Below, in pieces: positions 16,215 to 25,316 of a stretch of 64,000 nt of DNA. The DNA lies in contig NZ_CP073239.1 of assembly GCF_009670965.2 (NCBI RefSeq), forward strand, positions 248,001 to 312,000, read 5' to 3'. A program made the translations under genes and the position numbers. How positions within the stretch are numbered: the stretch's first letter is position 1; each line of letters starts with the position of its first letter. Origin of the DNA: Riemerella anatipestifer. GTDB lineage: Bacteria; Bacteroidota; Bacteroidia; Flavobacteriales; Weeksellaceae. Below the pieces are notes generated by a model. That model saw only the letters and a list, made by a program, of their open reading frames with translations. It was not told the DNA's origin and made no database searches.

Positions 16215-17474
16215 TTAATGTTTTACTGTTGCTACTTCTTCTGGCTTATGTTTATGCTTAAACATCACCGCAAAAAGAACCGTAATTATTAAGGCATATA
16301 TCGCAAATACCAGCCATATCTCGTGCCACATTTTATTCCCCGAAGCATCTAAAAAGAACGCATCTATCATTTTACCACTCACTACACTACCCATAATCGC
16401 CCCAAAGCCATTCGTCATCATCATAAACAACCCTTGTGCAGAAGAACGAATTTTCTCGTCTGTTGTCGCCTCTACGAATAACGAACCCGACACATTAAAG
16501 AAGTCAAACGCCATACCGTACACAATACACGATAGAATAATAAGCACCAATCCAAAGCCTTCTGGAGTACCATAAGCAAAGAATCCAAAGCGAAGTACCC
16601 ACGCTCCCATACTCATCAACATTACTTTTTTGATACCAAATTTCTTTAAGAAAAACGGTATTGCTAAAATGAATAGCGTTTCAGATATTTGAGAAATAGA
16701 CATAATAATGGTAGAACGCTCTACTACTAAGCTATTTTTGTATAATGGATTTTTACCAAAGTCTGATAAAAAAGTATCTCCATAAGCATTCGTAAGTTGT
16801 AACGCGGCACCCAAAAACATAGAGAACAAGAAGAACAACGCCATCTTATAACTCTTAAATAGTTTAAAAGCATTGAAGCCCATTTTCTCTTGCCAAGAAG
16901 CCTCTTTAGGAATCAAGTTCTGTGGTGGACACTTTGGAAGTGTAAAGGCATAAACACCCAACAACACCGCTACTATCGCCGCAATATAAAACTGATTTTC
17001 AGACGCCTTATTTCCTGTAAGATTGGTAGCCCACATCGCTGCGATAAACCCAACTGTTCCCCAAACTCTAAGACTAGGGAACACCTTAACTACATCATAA
17101 TGATGCTCCTTAAGAATATGATAATTGATTGAATTGGACAACGCAATTGTAGGCATATAGAATACCATCGCTACCAACATTACCCAAAAAAAAGCCGTAG
17201 GGTCTGAAGCATGAGGCAAATAGAAAAGCGTCCCCGCATACGCAATGTGTAATATCCCGTAAAGTTTTTCAGCGTTTATCCACCTGTCTGCTACTATCCC
17301 TGCCAAAGTAGGCATAAAGATAGAGGCAATCCCCATTGTGGAGAATATAACCCCAAACTCTGCACCTCCCCATTGCTTAGTATCAAACCAAAAAGTAGCC
17401 ATCGTAATAAGCCAAGCTCCCCAAACGAAATACTGTAAAAAATTAAGTACAGTAAGTTTTAGTTTTATATTCAT
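16215..17474 (-). CDS. Nucleoside:H+ symporter, NupG/XapB type MFS
   Basis: 419 residues, about twelve transmembrane helices. The N-terminus KLTVLNFLQYFVWGAWLITM and the motif GVIFSTMGIASIFMPTLAGIVADRW (TM2 with the MFS GxxxDRxxR-like loop) are typical of the nucleoside symporter family PF03825; the C-terminal half includes FFNVSGSLFVEATTDEKIRSSAQGLFM. It likely imports purine or pyrimidine nucleosides across the inner membrane with protons. It starts 11 nt after the DUF151 gene and is probably cotranscribed with it. Confidence 0.88.
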   Translation of the reverse strand: MNIKLKLTVLNFLQYFVWGAWLITMATFWFDTKQWGGAEFGVIFSTMGIASIFMPTLAGIVADRWINAEKLYGILHIAYAGTLFYLPHASDPTAFFWVMLVAMVFYMPTIALSNSINYHILKEHHYDVVKVFPSLRVWGTVGFIAAMWATNLTGNKASENQFYIAAIVAVLLGVYAFTLPKCPPQNLIPKEASWQEKMGFNAFKLFKSYKMALFFLFSMFLGAALQLTNAYGDTFLSDFGKNPLYKNSLVVERSTIIMSISQISETLFILAIPFFLKKFGIKKVMLMSMGAWVLRFGFFAYGTPEGFGLVLIILSCIVYGMAFDFFNVSGSLFVEATTDEKIRSSAQGLFMMMTNGFGAIMGSVVSGKMIDAFFLDASGNKMWHEIWLVFAIYALIITVLFAVMFKHKHKPEEVATVKH

Positions 17475-17484
17475 TTTAGTATGT

Positions 17485-18081
17485 TTAGTCTATTGGTCTT
17501 TGTCGTTTCTTAATCTCTTCTTGCAACTGAAAAGCCAAGTCAAAATCTTCGTTTTTCACGGCTTCGTCTAGTTGCATTCTTAACTCTTCTAAAGATACTC
17601 TATTATCCCGTTTTTCATTATGAAATTCTGTAACTATATCCTCCTCTTCACTTAATTGTTGTATCTCTAAAAGAATACCTGCTTCTTCCAAAACCTCCTT
17701 AGTGGTATAAATAGACACCCCGAATCTCACCGCCATTGCTACTGCATCAGAAGTTCTCGCATCTAAGAACAAGGTTTCCCCTGTAGAATTATTTTTAAAA
17801 TGGATATGAGAAAAGAAAACACCATCTATAATTTGATAAATTACAATATATTCTAAACTATAATTGGTATCTCTAATAAAACTAGCAAACAAGTCGTGCG
17901 TAAGAGGACGAACAGGTTTCAAATCTTTCTCCAAAGCTAAAGATATAGATTGAGCCTCAAAACTACCTATTACTACTGGTAATTTTATAGAACTCTCCAC
18001 CTCTTCTAAAAGCAAAGCATAAGCCCCCGATTGTGTTTGGCTGTAAGAAATACCTCTAATAACTAGCTTTTTATAATCCAT
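17485..18081 (-). CDS. Bifunctional nuclease (DUF151) with C-terminal UVR motif
   Basis: 198 residues from ATG 18081. Residues 1-140 are a BFN/DUF151 domain (LVIRGISYSQTQSGAYALLLEE, LPVVIGSFEAQSIALALE-like stretch, LDARTSDAVAMAVRFG), a family with reported DNase/RNase activity. The C-terminus RVSLEELRMQLDEAVKNEDF to LQEEIKKR is a UvrB/UvrC (UVR) interaction helix pair. An in-frame start at 18108 is rejected because the TATCTTTG box (18093-18086) lies inside it. With only four bases between box and ATG, the mRNA should be leaderless. Confidence 0.88.
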   Translation of the reverse strand: MDYKKLVIRGISYSQTQSGAYALLLEEVESSIKLPVVIGSFEAQSISLALEKDLKPVRPLTHDLFASFIRDTNYSLEYIVIYQIIDGVFFSHIHFKNNSTGETLFLDARTSDAVAMAVRFGVSIYTTKEVLEEAGILLEIQQLSEEEDIVTEFHNEKRDNRVSLEELRMQLDEAVKNEDFDLAFQLQEEIKKRQRPID

Positions 18082-18085
18082 AGAG

Positions 18086-18129
18086 CAAAGATATATAAAA
18101 AACACCATACCCTTGAATAAGTATGGTGT
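18086..18129 (-). promoter_or_regulatory. Terminator of etfA fused to the promoter of the DUF151 gene
   Basis: On the minus strand a perfect ACACCATAC/GTATGGTGT hairpin (18129-18102) with a T6 run ends etfA transcripts. It is followed within a few bases by TATCTTTG (18093-18086), the -7 box of the next gene. The hairpin therefore fills the -33 to -15 zone of that promoter. Confidence 0.65.
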
Positions 18130-18154
18130 CTTTTCTTCAATTTTATGATAAAAT

Positions 18155-19099
18155 TTAGGCTCCTTTTATTGCTTTTATTTTTTCGGTAAGAGCAGGTATC
18201 ACTTGGAAAGCATCGCCTACCACACCGTAATCCGCAGATTTAAAGAATGGTGCTTCAGGGTCATTATTGATAACCACAATGGTTTTAGACGAGTTAACCC
18301 CTGCTAAGTGCTGAATAGCCCCAGAAATACCTATTGCAATATATAAATTAGGTGCTATCGCTTTACCTGTTTGTCCCACGTGCTCAGAGTGAGGTCTCCA
18401 ACCAATATCAGAAACTGGTTTAGAACAAGCAGTAGCCGCTCCTAACACTTGAGCCAACTCTTCTACCATTCCCCAATTTTCAGGACCTTTCATTCCTCTA
18501 CCTGCTGAAACCACTACTTCGGCTTCTTTAAGGTCTAATTTTCCAGAAGATTGTTCATGGCTTACCACTTTTACATCTGTATTAGCCACACCTAAAGTCA
18601 TCTCTTCCTCCGAACCTGAAACTGAATTTTCTTTTACTCCAAATGCGTTTTGGGAAACTGTTAATACTACATTACCATCAGCTTTAGCTACCATAAAAGC
18701 CTTTCCTGAAAAAGCTTTTCTTTTAACCTCTAAAGGTGCTACCGAAGTAGGTGCTTCTACCACATTAGTAATAAGAGGACTATTTTTAAGAACCGCCAAC
18801 ATTGGTGCCACAGAAGCCGCATCAGTAGTGTGAGGAAAAACCACTATTCCATCTACTACTTCCGCTATAGCTTTAGCATAAGCCTTAGCACTGAAAGACT
18901 TTAACCCTTCATCTTTAATATGGATAACTTTCTCTGCTCCATATTTATATAATAATTCTGAACTATCTGTAGCATTGATGCTTACAGCCGTTACGCTAGT
19001 TCCTGCTTTATCTGCTACAGCTTTAGCGTAAGATACCGCTTCAAAAGCTGCTTTTTTATAAACACCGTTTATATTTTCTGTATATACGAATATTGCCAT
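18155..19099 (-). CDS. etfA: Electron transfer flavoprotein subunit alpha
   Basis: 314 residues. The C-terminal FAD domain is unmistakable: VVSAGRGMKGPENW, ACSKPVSDIGWRPHSEHVGQ, TGKAIAPNLYIAIGISGAIQ and VVINNDPEAPFFKSADYGVVGD. The N-terminal half is the ETF alpha/beta fold. With EtfB it forms a heterodimer that carries electrons from acyl-CoA and other dehydrogenases to the quinone pool through ETF:quinone oxidoreductase. It lies 44 nt after etfB and is closed by its own terminator. Confidence 0.97.
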   Translation of the reverse strand: MAIFVYTENINGVYKKAAFEAVSYAKAVADKAGTSVTAVSINATDSSELLYKYGAEKVIHIKDEGLKSFSAKAYAKAIAEVVDGIVVFPHTTDAASVAPMLAVLKNSPLITNVVEAPTSVAPLEVKRKAFSGKAFMVAKADGNVVLTVSQNAFGVKENSVSGSEEEMTLGVANTDVKVVSHEQSSGKLDLKEAEVVVSAGRGMKGPENWGMVEELAQVLGAATACSKPVSDIGWRPHSEHVGQTGKAIAPNLYIAIGISGAIQHLAGVNSSKTIVVINNDPEAPFFKSADYGVVGDAFQVIPALTEKIKAIKGA

Positions 19100-19143
19100 T
19101 ATTTTTGTTTTTATATGTTAAATTATATTATAATAAAACTCCC

Positions 19144-19890
19144 TTAGATTACCTTAGCTTCTTCGTGAAGAGCCTTTACAAGGGCATCTAAATCGTCTGG
19201 TGAGAATAGCTTAACAGAAGCTCTTGGCGGAACACTGTCAAAAGATACTGCACTTACCTTCACTTCGTTTTGAGACGGCTCTTGCACATTAAGAGGCTTA
19301 GTTCTTGCAGACATAATACCTCTCATATTTGGAATAATGAGTTCTTTTTCGTCCACTAAACCTTTCTGACCAGCAACTACCAATGGAAGTGATACAGAAA
19401 CTGTTTCTTTACCACCATCAATTTCTCTTACTGCGGTAACTTCAGAACCGTTTACTTCTAACCCAACACAAGCATTAACGAAAGGTTGGTCTAAAAACTG
19501 AGCCAACATTGCTGGTACTGCTCCACCGTTATAATCAATAGATTCTTTACCACAAAGAACTAAATCATAACCACCTTCTTTAGCTACATTTGCGATTTCT
19601 TTAGCTACCGAAAAACTATCCTGCGGCTCTGCATTGATACGGATAGCATCATCTGCACCTATAGCCAACGCTTTTCTAATAACCGCTTCTGTACCTGCAT
19701 CTCCTACATTAACTACGGTTACTTTTGCTCCGTTTGATTGCTGTAATTTAATCGCTTTAGTAAGTGCAAACTCATCTAATGGATTGATAACCCACTGAAT
19801 TCCGTTTTTATCAAAAGCTGATTTATCTGCTGCAAAGTTGATTTTAGATGTAGTATCTGGAACACTACTAATACAAACTAATATTTTCAT
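19144..19890 (-). CDS. etfB: Electron transfer flavoprotein subunit beta
   Basis: 248 residues of the ETF beta family: MKILVCISSVPDTTSKI at the start, GIQWVINPLDEFALTKAIKL, and the AMP-binding LVLCGKESIDYNGGAVPAMLAQ and REIDGGKETVSVSLPLVV. It binds AMP and pairs with EtfA. It is preceded by a TATTTTTG promoter box (minus strand, 19939-19932) with a perfect 18-bp palindrome right against its upstream edge, so a repressor probably controls the pair. Confidence 0.97.
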   Translation of the reverse strand: MKILVCISSVPDTTSKINFAADKSAFDKNGIQWVINPLDEFALTKAIKLQQSNGAKVTVVNVGDAGTEAVIRKALAIGADDAIRINAEPQDSFSVAKEIANVAKEGGYDLVLCGKESIDYNGGAVPAMLAQFLDQPFVNACVGLEVNGSEVTAVREIDGGKETVSVSLPLVVAGQKGLVDEKELIIPNMRGIMSARTKPLNVQEPSQNEVKVSAVSFDSVPPRASVKLFSPDDLDALVKALHEEAKVI

Positions 19891-19931
19891 ATTTTCTCTA
19901 TTTTTATGTTTATAAATCGTTGCTAATATAA

Positions 19932-19957
19932 CAAAAATATATTATGCATGCATAATA
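19932..19957 (-). promoter_or_regulatory. etfBA promoter with 18-bp palindromic operator
   Basis: TATTATGCATGCATAATA (19940-19957) is a perfect palindrome abutting the minus-strand -7 box TATTTTTG (19939-19932), so it fills the spacer between the -7 and -33 elements. That is the usual place for a dimeric repressor site. The regulator is not in view. Confidence 0.65.
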
Positions 19958-19986
19958 CTGTATGTTAAAATTTATTTATTGCATAA

Positions 19987-20706
19987 TTATTTATTTGGAT
20001 TAGATGGTCTTACCTCTATTTTGCTAGGTAAAGTACGAGGATTCATTCTAAGTAAATCTACTACAATTTCCCCTAGGTCTTCTGGTTGAATCTTCCAAGA
20101 ATCTTTATCCGAAGGCTCGTTACCATTAAAATGAGAGGCTACAGAACCTGGCATAATGGTAGAAACTTTAATATTATACTTTCTTAAATCTAACATTGCG
20201 GCTTGAGTAAAACCTACAAGACCAAATTTAGACGCATTATACCCTGACGCTTTTTCAAAAAAGTACGCTCCTGCCAAACTAGCAATACTAATGTAATATC
20301 CTTGTGTTTTCTTTAGAGACTCTACTGTTGCTTTCATCGTATGGAAAGCTCCCGTAAGATTAGTATCTATCATAGCATTCCATTCTTCCAAAGAAATTTC
20401 GTCTACTGGTTTAAAGCAACCTAAACCTGCATTAGCTACCACTACATCTATATTGCCTAGCTTAGTTTCCACATATTTAACCGCCTCTTGTTCTGCCTGA
20501 AAATCTTTCACATCAGATACTACGCCTATGATTTTGTCTTCATACTCTGATAATTCAGAAACTGCTTTTTCCACAGCTTCCTTACTTCTCCCACTAATAG
20601 CGACTTTCAATCCATTTTTCAAGAGTTCTTTTGCAATTCCAAAACCGATACCTTTAGTACCTCCTGTGATATATGCTACCTTGTTTTTTAAATCCATTTT
20701 AGACAT
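19987..20706 (-). CDS. Short-chain dehydrogenase/reductase (SDR)
   Basis: 239 residues of the classical SDR family: TGGTKGIGFGIAKELLK binds NAD(P), VVANAGLG is the NAG motif near residue 92, and the catalytic Tyr-Lys pair is in SGYNASKFG (about 158-166) with its serine in ISIASLAG. The substrate is unknown; it may be a 3-oxoacyl reductase-like or sepiapterin-type enzyme. It is transcribed towards etfB but separated from it by the etfB promoter, and is divergent from the DUF3822 gene. Confidence 0.9.
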   Translation of the reverse strand: MSKMDLKNKVAYITGGTKGIGFGIAKELLKNGLKVAISGRSKEAVEKAVSELSEYEDKIIGVVSDVKDFQAEQEAVKYVETKLGNIDVVVANAGLGCFKPVDEISLEEWNAMIDTNLTGAFHTMKATVESLKKTQGYYISIASLAGAYFFEKASGYNASKFGLVGFTQAAMLDLRKYNIKVSTIMPGSVASHFNGNEPSDKDSWKIQPEDLGEIVVDLLRMNPRTLPSKIEVRPSNPNK

Positions 20707-20812
20707 TTTTTATTGTGCTTAAAGATAATTATTTTTTATGAGTATGAAAATAATCAAAAAGAATACCCTTTTATTAAGCCCTACCGCTTTATTCTAAGTA
20801 AAAAAATATTAG

Positions 20813-20820
20813 TAACTTTG
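20813..20820 (+). promoter_or_regulatory. -7 box TAACTTTG of DUF3822-rsmD
   Basis: A consensus TAnnTTTG box 19 bp before ATG 20840. No TTG at the expected -33 distance. Confidence 0.5.
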
Positions 20821-20839
20821 CACGAGTTCATTATGGGTT

Positions 20840-21556
20840 ATGCAAAAATTAGTTTTACTTTTTACTAAAGGAGGACTCCAATACCAAATTATTAGTGGTA
20901 AGGAAGTACAAGAAGAAAAAGTTTTTTTTATCACAGAAGATTCCCCTAGTGATTATTTAATCAATAAGTTAGAGGAAATTTTAAACCACCCTTCTATAGT
21001 AAGTATAGATGTAATTTCTGCTCTCAATCATTTTACATTAATGCCTTCTACTTTTTCTCAGCACGATGTCGCTCACGAGCTTATCTCTTACAATGCTCTA
21101 GTAGATAAAGACAAAGAGGAAGTAATGCTTTCTGTAAATAAGAAATATGGCGTTCAGTTTTATTATACGATGCCTGACTTATTTTATAAAAAAATTAAAA
21201 ACAAAGGTATTTCTACGCATTTTAATTTCTCTGGAGAAAAATTCTTAAATACACTTGATGCTGGGAATAAAAAGGAAATCCACATCAATCTGTATCATCA
21301 TCAGTGCGAGTTTTTTGCTTTAGATAATAGAAAGGTAATTCTTTATAACAATCTAGATGTAAATTCGGAGGTAGATTTTCTTTATTTCGTTATGTTTACC
21401 CTTAGCAAAATAGGATTTAATATTACAGACACTCAGTTCTATGTATACGGAGAAACCACTGAAAACGAAACCTTTATATCGGAGCTTAGGAAGTTTGTCA
21501 AAAATTTAAAAGTAGTTTTTGATAACTTACCTCAAAAGAACTTCATTATGAGCTAA
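20840..21556 (+). CDS. DUF3822 family protein
   Basis: 238 residues, no signal peptide or membrane helix. The sequence has the alternating alpha/beta pattern of an actin-like or ribonuclease H-like fold (LLFTKGGLQYQIISG; IHINLYHHQCEFFALDNRKVILYNNLDV), the pattern expected for DUF3822. Members usually sit directly before rsmD in Flavobacteriia, as here (25-nt gap). The function is unknown. Confidence 0.8.
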   Translation: MQKLVLLFTKGGLQYQIISGKEVQEEKVFFITEDSPSDYLINKLEEILNHPSIVSIDVISALNHFTLMPSTFSQHDVAHELISYNALVDKDKEEVMLSVNKKYGVQFYYTMPDLFYKKIKNKGISTHFNFSGEKFLNTLDAGNKKEIHINLYHHQCEFFALDNRKVILYNNLDVNSEVDFLYFVMFTLSKIGFNITDTQFYVYGETTENETFISELRKFVKNLKVVFDNLPQKNFIMS

Positions 21557-21581
21557 ATACTCTTTAATAACAACTAAAATT

Positions 21582-22142
21582 ATGTATAGAATTATCTCTG
21601 GAAAGTGGAAAGCTAAACGAATATTAGCCCCAAAAAATTTTGAAGTTCGCCCTACAACAGATTTTGCTAAAGAGGCTTTATTCAGCATATTAGAACATAG
21701 GCTAGAGCTACCTTACATCTCTGCATTAGACCTTTTCGCAGGGATTGGCTCCATATCGTTGGAATTAGCTTCTAGAGATTGCCAAGATATTACTTCGGTA
21801 GAGTTTAACCCTAAACACGCTGCATTTATACAATCTACAGCCCAGGAGCTAGATTTCGGCTTACAAATAAACGTCCAAAGGAGTGATGTTTTTGAATGGT
21901 TAAAAAAGAGTAGAAATCATACTAAATCATTCAATTTGATATTTGCTGACCCACCGTTTGATTTGCCCGAAAAAAAATATTACGATTTAATCAATCTGGT
22001 TTTAGACAGTCCTATTCTTGCGGAAAACGGACTTTTCGTACTAGAGCATCAAAGCCGAATGGTATTGGAACATCAGCACCTAAAAGAAACCAGAAAATAC
22101 GGAAATGTGAGTTTCTCCTTTTTTGAAAAAGAAACCGTTTAA
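21582..22142 (+). CDS. rsmD: 16S rRNA (guanine(966)-N2)-methyltransferase RsmD
   Basis: 186 residues: MYRIISGKWKAKRILAPKNF and VRPTTDFAKEALFSIL open the family, ALDLFAGIGSISLELASR binds S-adenosylmethionine, and the catalytic FADPPFDLP (DPPF motif, about residues 126-134) follows. It methylates G966 of 16S rRNA during 30S assembly. It is the second gene of the DUF3822 operon and is followed by a CCTCAAC/GTTGAGG terminator. Confidence 0.95.
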   Translation: MYRIISGKWKAKRILAPKNFEVRPTTDFAKEALFSILEHRLELPYISALDLFAGIGSISLELASRDCQDITSVEFNPKHAAFIQSTAQELDFGLQINVQRSDVFEWLKKSRNHTKSFNLIFADPPFDLPEKKYYDLINLVLDSPILAENGLFVLEHQSRMVLEHQHLKETRKYGNVSFSFFEKETV

Positions 22143-22157
22143 AACACAATAAATTTA

Positions 22158-22215
22158 CCTCAACTTAACTATCAAACTTCAAAATTGATTATTACAGTTG
22201 AGGTTTTTATTTTTG
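22158..22215 (+). promoter_or_regulatory. rsmD terminator overlapping the kdsA promoter
   Basis: CCTCAAC (22158-22164) pairs with GTTGAGG (22197-22203) ahead of a T5 run. Inside the loop lies TTG (22185-22187), 20 bp before the -7 box TATTTTTG (22208-22215), so the kdsA promoter is built into the terminator. Confidence 0.55.
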
Positions 22216-22288
22216 TGCCATTAGAAAATCTGTATTTCGTCATTCAAAAAAATACTTTAACTTTATACCTCAATTAAATTTCAAAAAA

Positions 22289-23098
22289 ATGATACAACAT
22301 TTAGATAATATCAGTCATAAGAATTCTTCTAATTTCTTCCTAGTGGCAGGACCTTGTGCCATAGAAAACGAGGATATGGCAATGAAAATAGCAGAACATA
22401 TTGTAAAACTTTCGGACAAATATAAAATCCCTTATATCTTTAAAGGAAGTTTTAAAAAAGCCAATAGGTCTAGGATAGATTCCTTTACAGGAATAGGAGA
22501 CGAGAAAGCTCTTGAAATACTTAAAAAAGTAGGCGATAATTTCGGAATTCCTACAACAACAGATATTCACGAAAACGAACACGCTACTCTTGCCGCACAA
22601 TATGTAGATGTATTACAGATACCAGCCTTCCTAGTAAGACAAACGGATTTACTCGTATCTGCTGCCAAAACAGGAAAGTGTATTACTCTAAAAAAAGGAC
22701 AGTTCCTCTCTCCCGAAGCAATGAAATTTGCAGTGCAAAAAATAAAAGATTGTGAAAATGATAAAGTTGCCATTATAGAACGAGGCAATTCTTTTGGCTA
22801 TACCGATTTGGTAGTAGATTTTAGAGGTATCCCAACAATGCAAAATTACGCTCCTGTGATATTAGATGTTACCCACTCTTTACAGCAGCCTAACCAAGAG
22901 TCTGGTGTAACTGGTGGAAAACCTCAACTCATAGAAACCATTGCTAAAGCAGGGATTGCCGTAGGTGCAGACGGACTATTTATAGAAACCCACCCAGACC
23001 CTAAAAATGCAAAATCTGATGGTGCTAATATGCTCCCTTTAGAACAACTAGACGCACTTCTAGCTAAACTTACCAAAATAAGAGAGGCTATTATTTAG
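22289..23098 (+). CDS. kdsA: 3-deoxy-8-phosphooctulonate synthase (KDO-8-P synthase)
   Basis: 269 residues of the DAHP/KDO-8-P synthase TIM-barrel family: VAGPCAIENEDMAMKIAEH near the start, FKGSFKKANRSR (substrate phosphate contacts), GQFLSPEAMKFA, ERGNSFGYTDLVVDFRG and ETHPDPKNAKSDGANML. It joins phosphoenolpyruvate and arabinose-5-phosphate to give KDO-8-phosphate for the LPS inner core. It has its own promoter and is followed 26 nt later by a TonB-dependent receptor. Confidence 0.97.
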   Translation: MIQHLDNISHKNSSNFFLVAGPCAIENEDMAMKIAEHIVKLSDKYKIPYIFKGSFKKANRSRIDSFTGIGDEKALEILKKVGDNFGIPTTTDIHENEHATLAAQYVDVLQIPAFLVRQTDLLVSAAKTGKCITLKKGQFLSPEAMKFAVQKIKDCENDKVAIIERGNSFGYTDLVVDFRGIPTMQNYAPVILDVTHSLQQPNQESGVTGGKPQLIETIAKAGIAVGADGLFIETHPDPKNAKSDGANMLPLEQLDALLAKLTKIREAII

Positions 23099-23124
23099 TA
23101 TCAAAATCATTAAAAATATCGCTT

Positions 23125-25302
23125 TTGAAAAAGATATATCTTATCTTAGCTGTATTGCCCTATCTAGCAGTAGCTCAGAAGACTAAAGAGATAGAAGAAG
23201 TGGTTTTCCAAAAGAGAGCCAAGAAAAAAGTAACCGACCTTACCAATACTAATATTTCGGCTAAAGAAGCACAACAAATTGCTTCTATTTCAGGTGATAT
23301 TGAGGGACTTATTAAAACTTTGCCTTCGGTAAACTCCAATACCGAACTTTCTTCCCAATATATGGTAAGAGGTGGAAATTATGACGAAAATTTAATCTAC
23401 ATCAATGATGTGGAACTTTATCGCCCTTTCCTTATTAGAAATGCCCAACAGGAAGGTATGAGCATCATCAATCCTGATATGGTTTCTACCGTTAATTTTT
23501 CTTCAGGTGGATTTGAAGCGAGATACGGCGATAAGATGTCGTCTGCTCTTAATGTTTATTATAGAGAACCCGAAAAAACAGAACTATCAGGAGAAGCCAG
23601 CCTTATTGGAGGTAGGCTAACGCTAGGCGGTACATCTAAAGATAAAAAATTAACCACCTTGATTTCAGGGCGTTATCGTAATACCAATCTGGTACTTAAC
23701 ACGCTAAATGAAGATACAGATTTCAATCCTCAAAACTTTGATATTCAAACCTTCATCAATTACCATATCAATCCTAAATGGCAATTATCTTTCATTGGAT
23801 ATTATGCTAAAAATGACTACACGATGCTTCCCAAACAACGAAAAGTTAATTTTGGGACTTTGCAAACCCCAATGACGCTTACCGTGTTTTACAACGGAAG
23901 AGAAAACGACACTTATAAAAATATGATGGGGACAGCTTCTGTTCATTTTAAACCTAATAAAAATTGGAGGTTTTCATTAGATAATTTTGCTTATCAAAAC
24001 CGAGAGAAAGAATATTATACCATCGCTTCTGCCTACGAATTACAGGCTTACAACCCTGCTACTGGAGAACCAACCGTTTCTTACGATATAGGTGGACAGA
24101 TAGACCACGCTAGAAATGATTTATTAGTAAGAACTTTAGGAACTCAATTTAGGGCGAGATTTTCGCCTGATGTAAACACTGATTATGAGGTGGGAATTAA
24201 ATACGAAAAGGAATTTATACAAGACTATACCAATGAATGGCAACTTGCCGACTCTTTAGGTTACAGTACACCTAGAGCCTCTGCAGTTATTGGACAGCTA
24301 GACCCATCGGACTTAAAGTTAAAATTCAATATTAGAGGGCAAAATGAAATACAGCCTAGCCGACTTTCGGCTTATGTTCAGGTTTCTAAAAAATTCTTTT
24401 GGCAAACGCACAAAGTTTTCATCAATGGAGGCGTCAGGGCTCAACATTGGAGCTTTAATAATCAAACCATTGTTTCTCCTAGATTACAAATAGCCATTAA
24501 GCCCGATTGGGATGCGGATATGCTATTTAGACTAGCGGGAGGCGTTTACTACCAAGCTCCTTTTTATAGAGAAATAAAGGATTTGGAAGGCAATTTTAAT
24601 TCTAATATAAAAGCCCAACAATCTTTGCAACTCATCTTGGGCAACGACTACGAGTTTCAATGGAAAGACCGCCCATTTAAGCTCACTACGGAAGCCTATT
24701 ATAAAAAGATGAACCACCTTATCCCTTACTATGTGGATAATGTTCGTATAAGATATTCTGGACAAAATAATTCTGAAGGTTATGCCTATGGTATAGATAC
24801 GAGGTTGTTTGGCGAGTTTGTTCCTGGGGTAGATTCTTGGCTGTCTTTAAGCTATGCTAGAGTATTTGAAAATATTGATAACAAAGGCTATATCCCAAGA
24901 CCAACAGACCAAAGATTTAGAGCTGCTATGTTCTACCAAGACTATATGCCTAAGTTCCCTAGTATGAGAGTTAATCTTACTTTAATCTACGCTAGTGGAC
25001 TACCTAACGGAGCGTCTGTTTTTGCCGACCCTTATCAATACCAAAAAACACTCCCTGCTTACAAAAGGGTGGATATAGGATTATCCAAAGTTTTTATAGA
25101 CCAAAAAGACTTTAAAGCTCACGCTCCTTTTTGGCGAAATTTTAAAGAATTGATTTTAGGCGTTCAAGTGTTTAATGCGTTCAACATTAACAATACCATT
25201 TCTAACCAATGGATTAACGATGCCAATACAGGTTACATTTACCCCGTACCTGTAAGGCTTACAGGACGCTTCTTTAATGTAAAACTAGAGTTTAAATTGT
25301 AA
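23125..25302 (+). CDS. TonB-dependent outer-membrane receptor
   Basis: 725 residues from a TTG start (MKKIYLILAVLPYLAVAQ signal peptide). The plug domain covers about residues 30-160 (IEGLIKTLPSVNSNTELSSQ, YMVRGGNYDENLIYINDVEL) and the rest is a barrel ending in FFNVKLEFKL with a terminal aromatic-rich strand. EIEEVVFQKR may be the TonB box. It lacks the N-terminal CarboxypepD_reg domain of SusC types. The substrate is unknown; the kdsA neighbour gives no hint. Confidence 0.88.
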   Translation: MKKIYLILAVLPYLAVAQKTKEIEEVVFQKRAKKKVTDLTNTNISAKEAQQIASISGDIEGLIKTLPSVNSNTELSSQYMVRGGNYDENLIYINDVELYRPFLIRNAQQEGMSIINPDMVSTVNFSSGGFEARYGDKMSSALNVYYREPEKTELSGEASLIGGRLTLGGTSKDKKLTTLISGRYRNTNLVLNTLNEDTDFNPQNFDIQTFINYHINPKWQLSFIGYYAKNDYTMLPKQRKVNFGTLQTPMTLTVFYNGRENDTYKNMMGTASVHFKPNKNWRFSLDNFAYQNREKEYYTIASAYELQAYNPATGEPTVSYDIGGQIDHARNDLLVRTLGTQFRARFSPDVNTDYEVGIKYEKEFIQDYTNEWQLADSLGYSTPRASAVIGQLDPSDLKLKFNIRGQNEIQPSRLSAYVQVSKKFFWQTHKVFINGGVRAQHWSFNNQTIVSPRLQIAIKPDWDADMLFRLAGGVYYQAPFYREIKDLEGNFNSNIKAQQSLQLILGNDYEFQWKDRPFKLTTEAYYKKMNHLIPYYVDNVRIRYSGQNNSEGYAYGIDTRLFGEFVPGVDSWLSLSYARVFENIDNKGYIPRPTDQRFRAAMFYQDYMPKFPSMRVNLTLIYASGLPNGASVFADPYQYQKTLPAYKRVDIGLSKVFIDQKDFKAHAPFWRNFKELILGVQVFNAFNINNTISNQWINDANTGYIYPVPVRLTGRFFNVKLEFKL

Positions 25303-25316
25303 TCACAATACAAATG

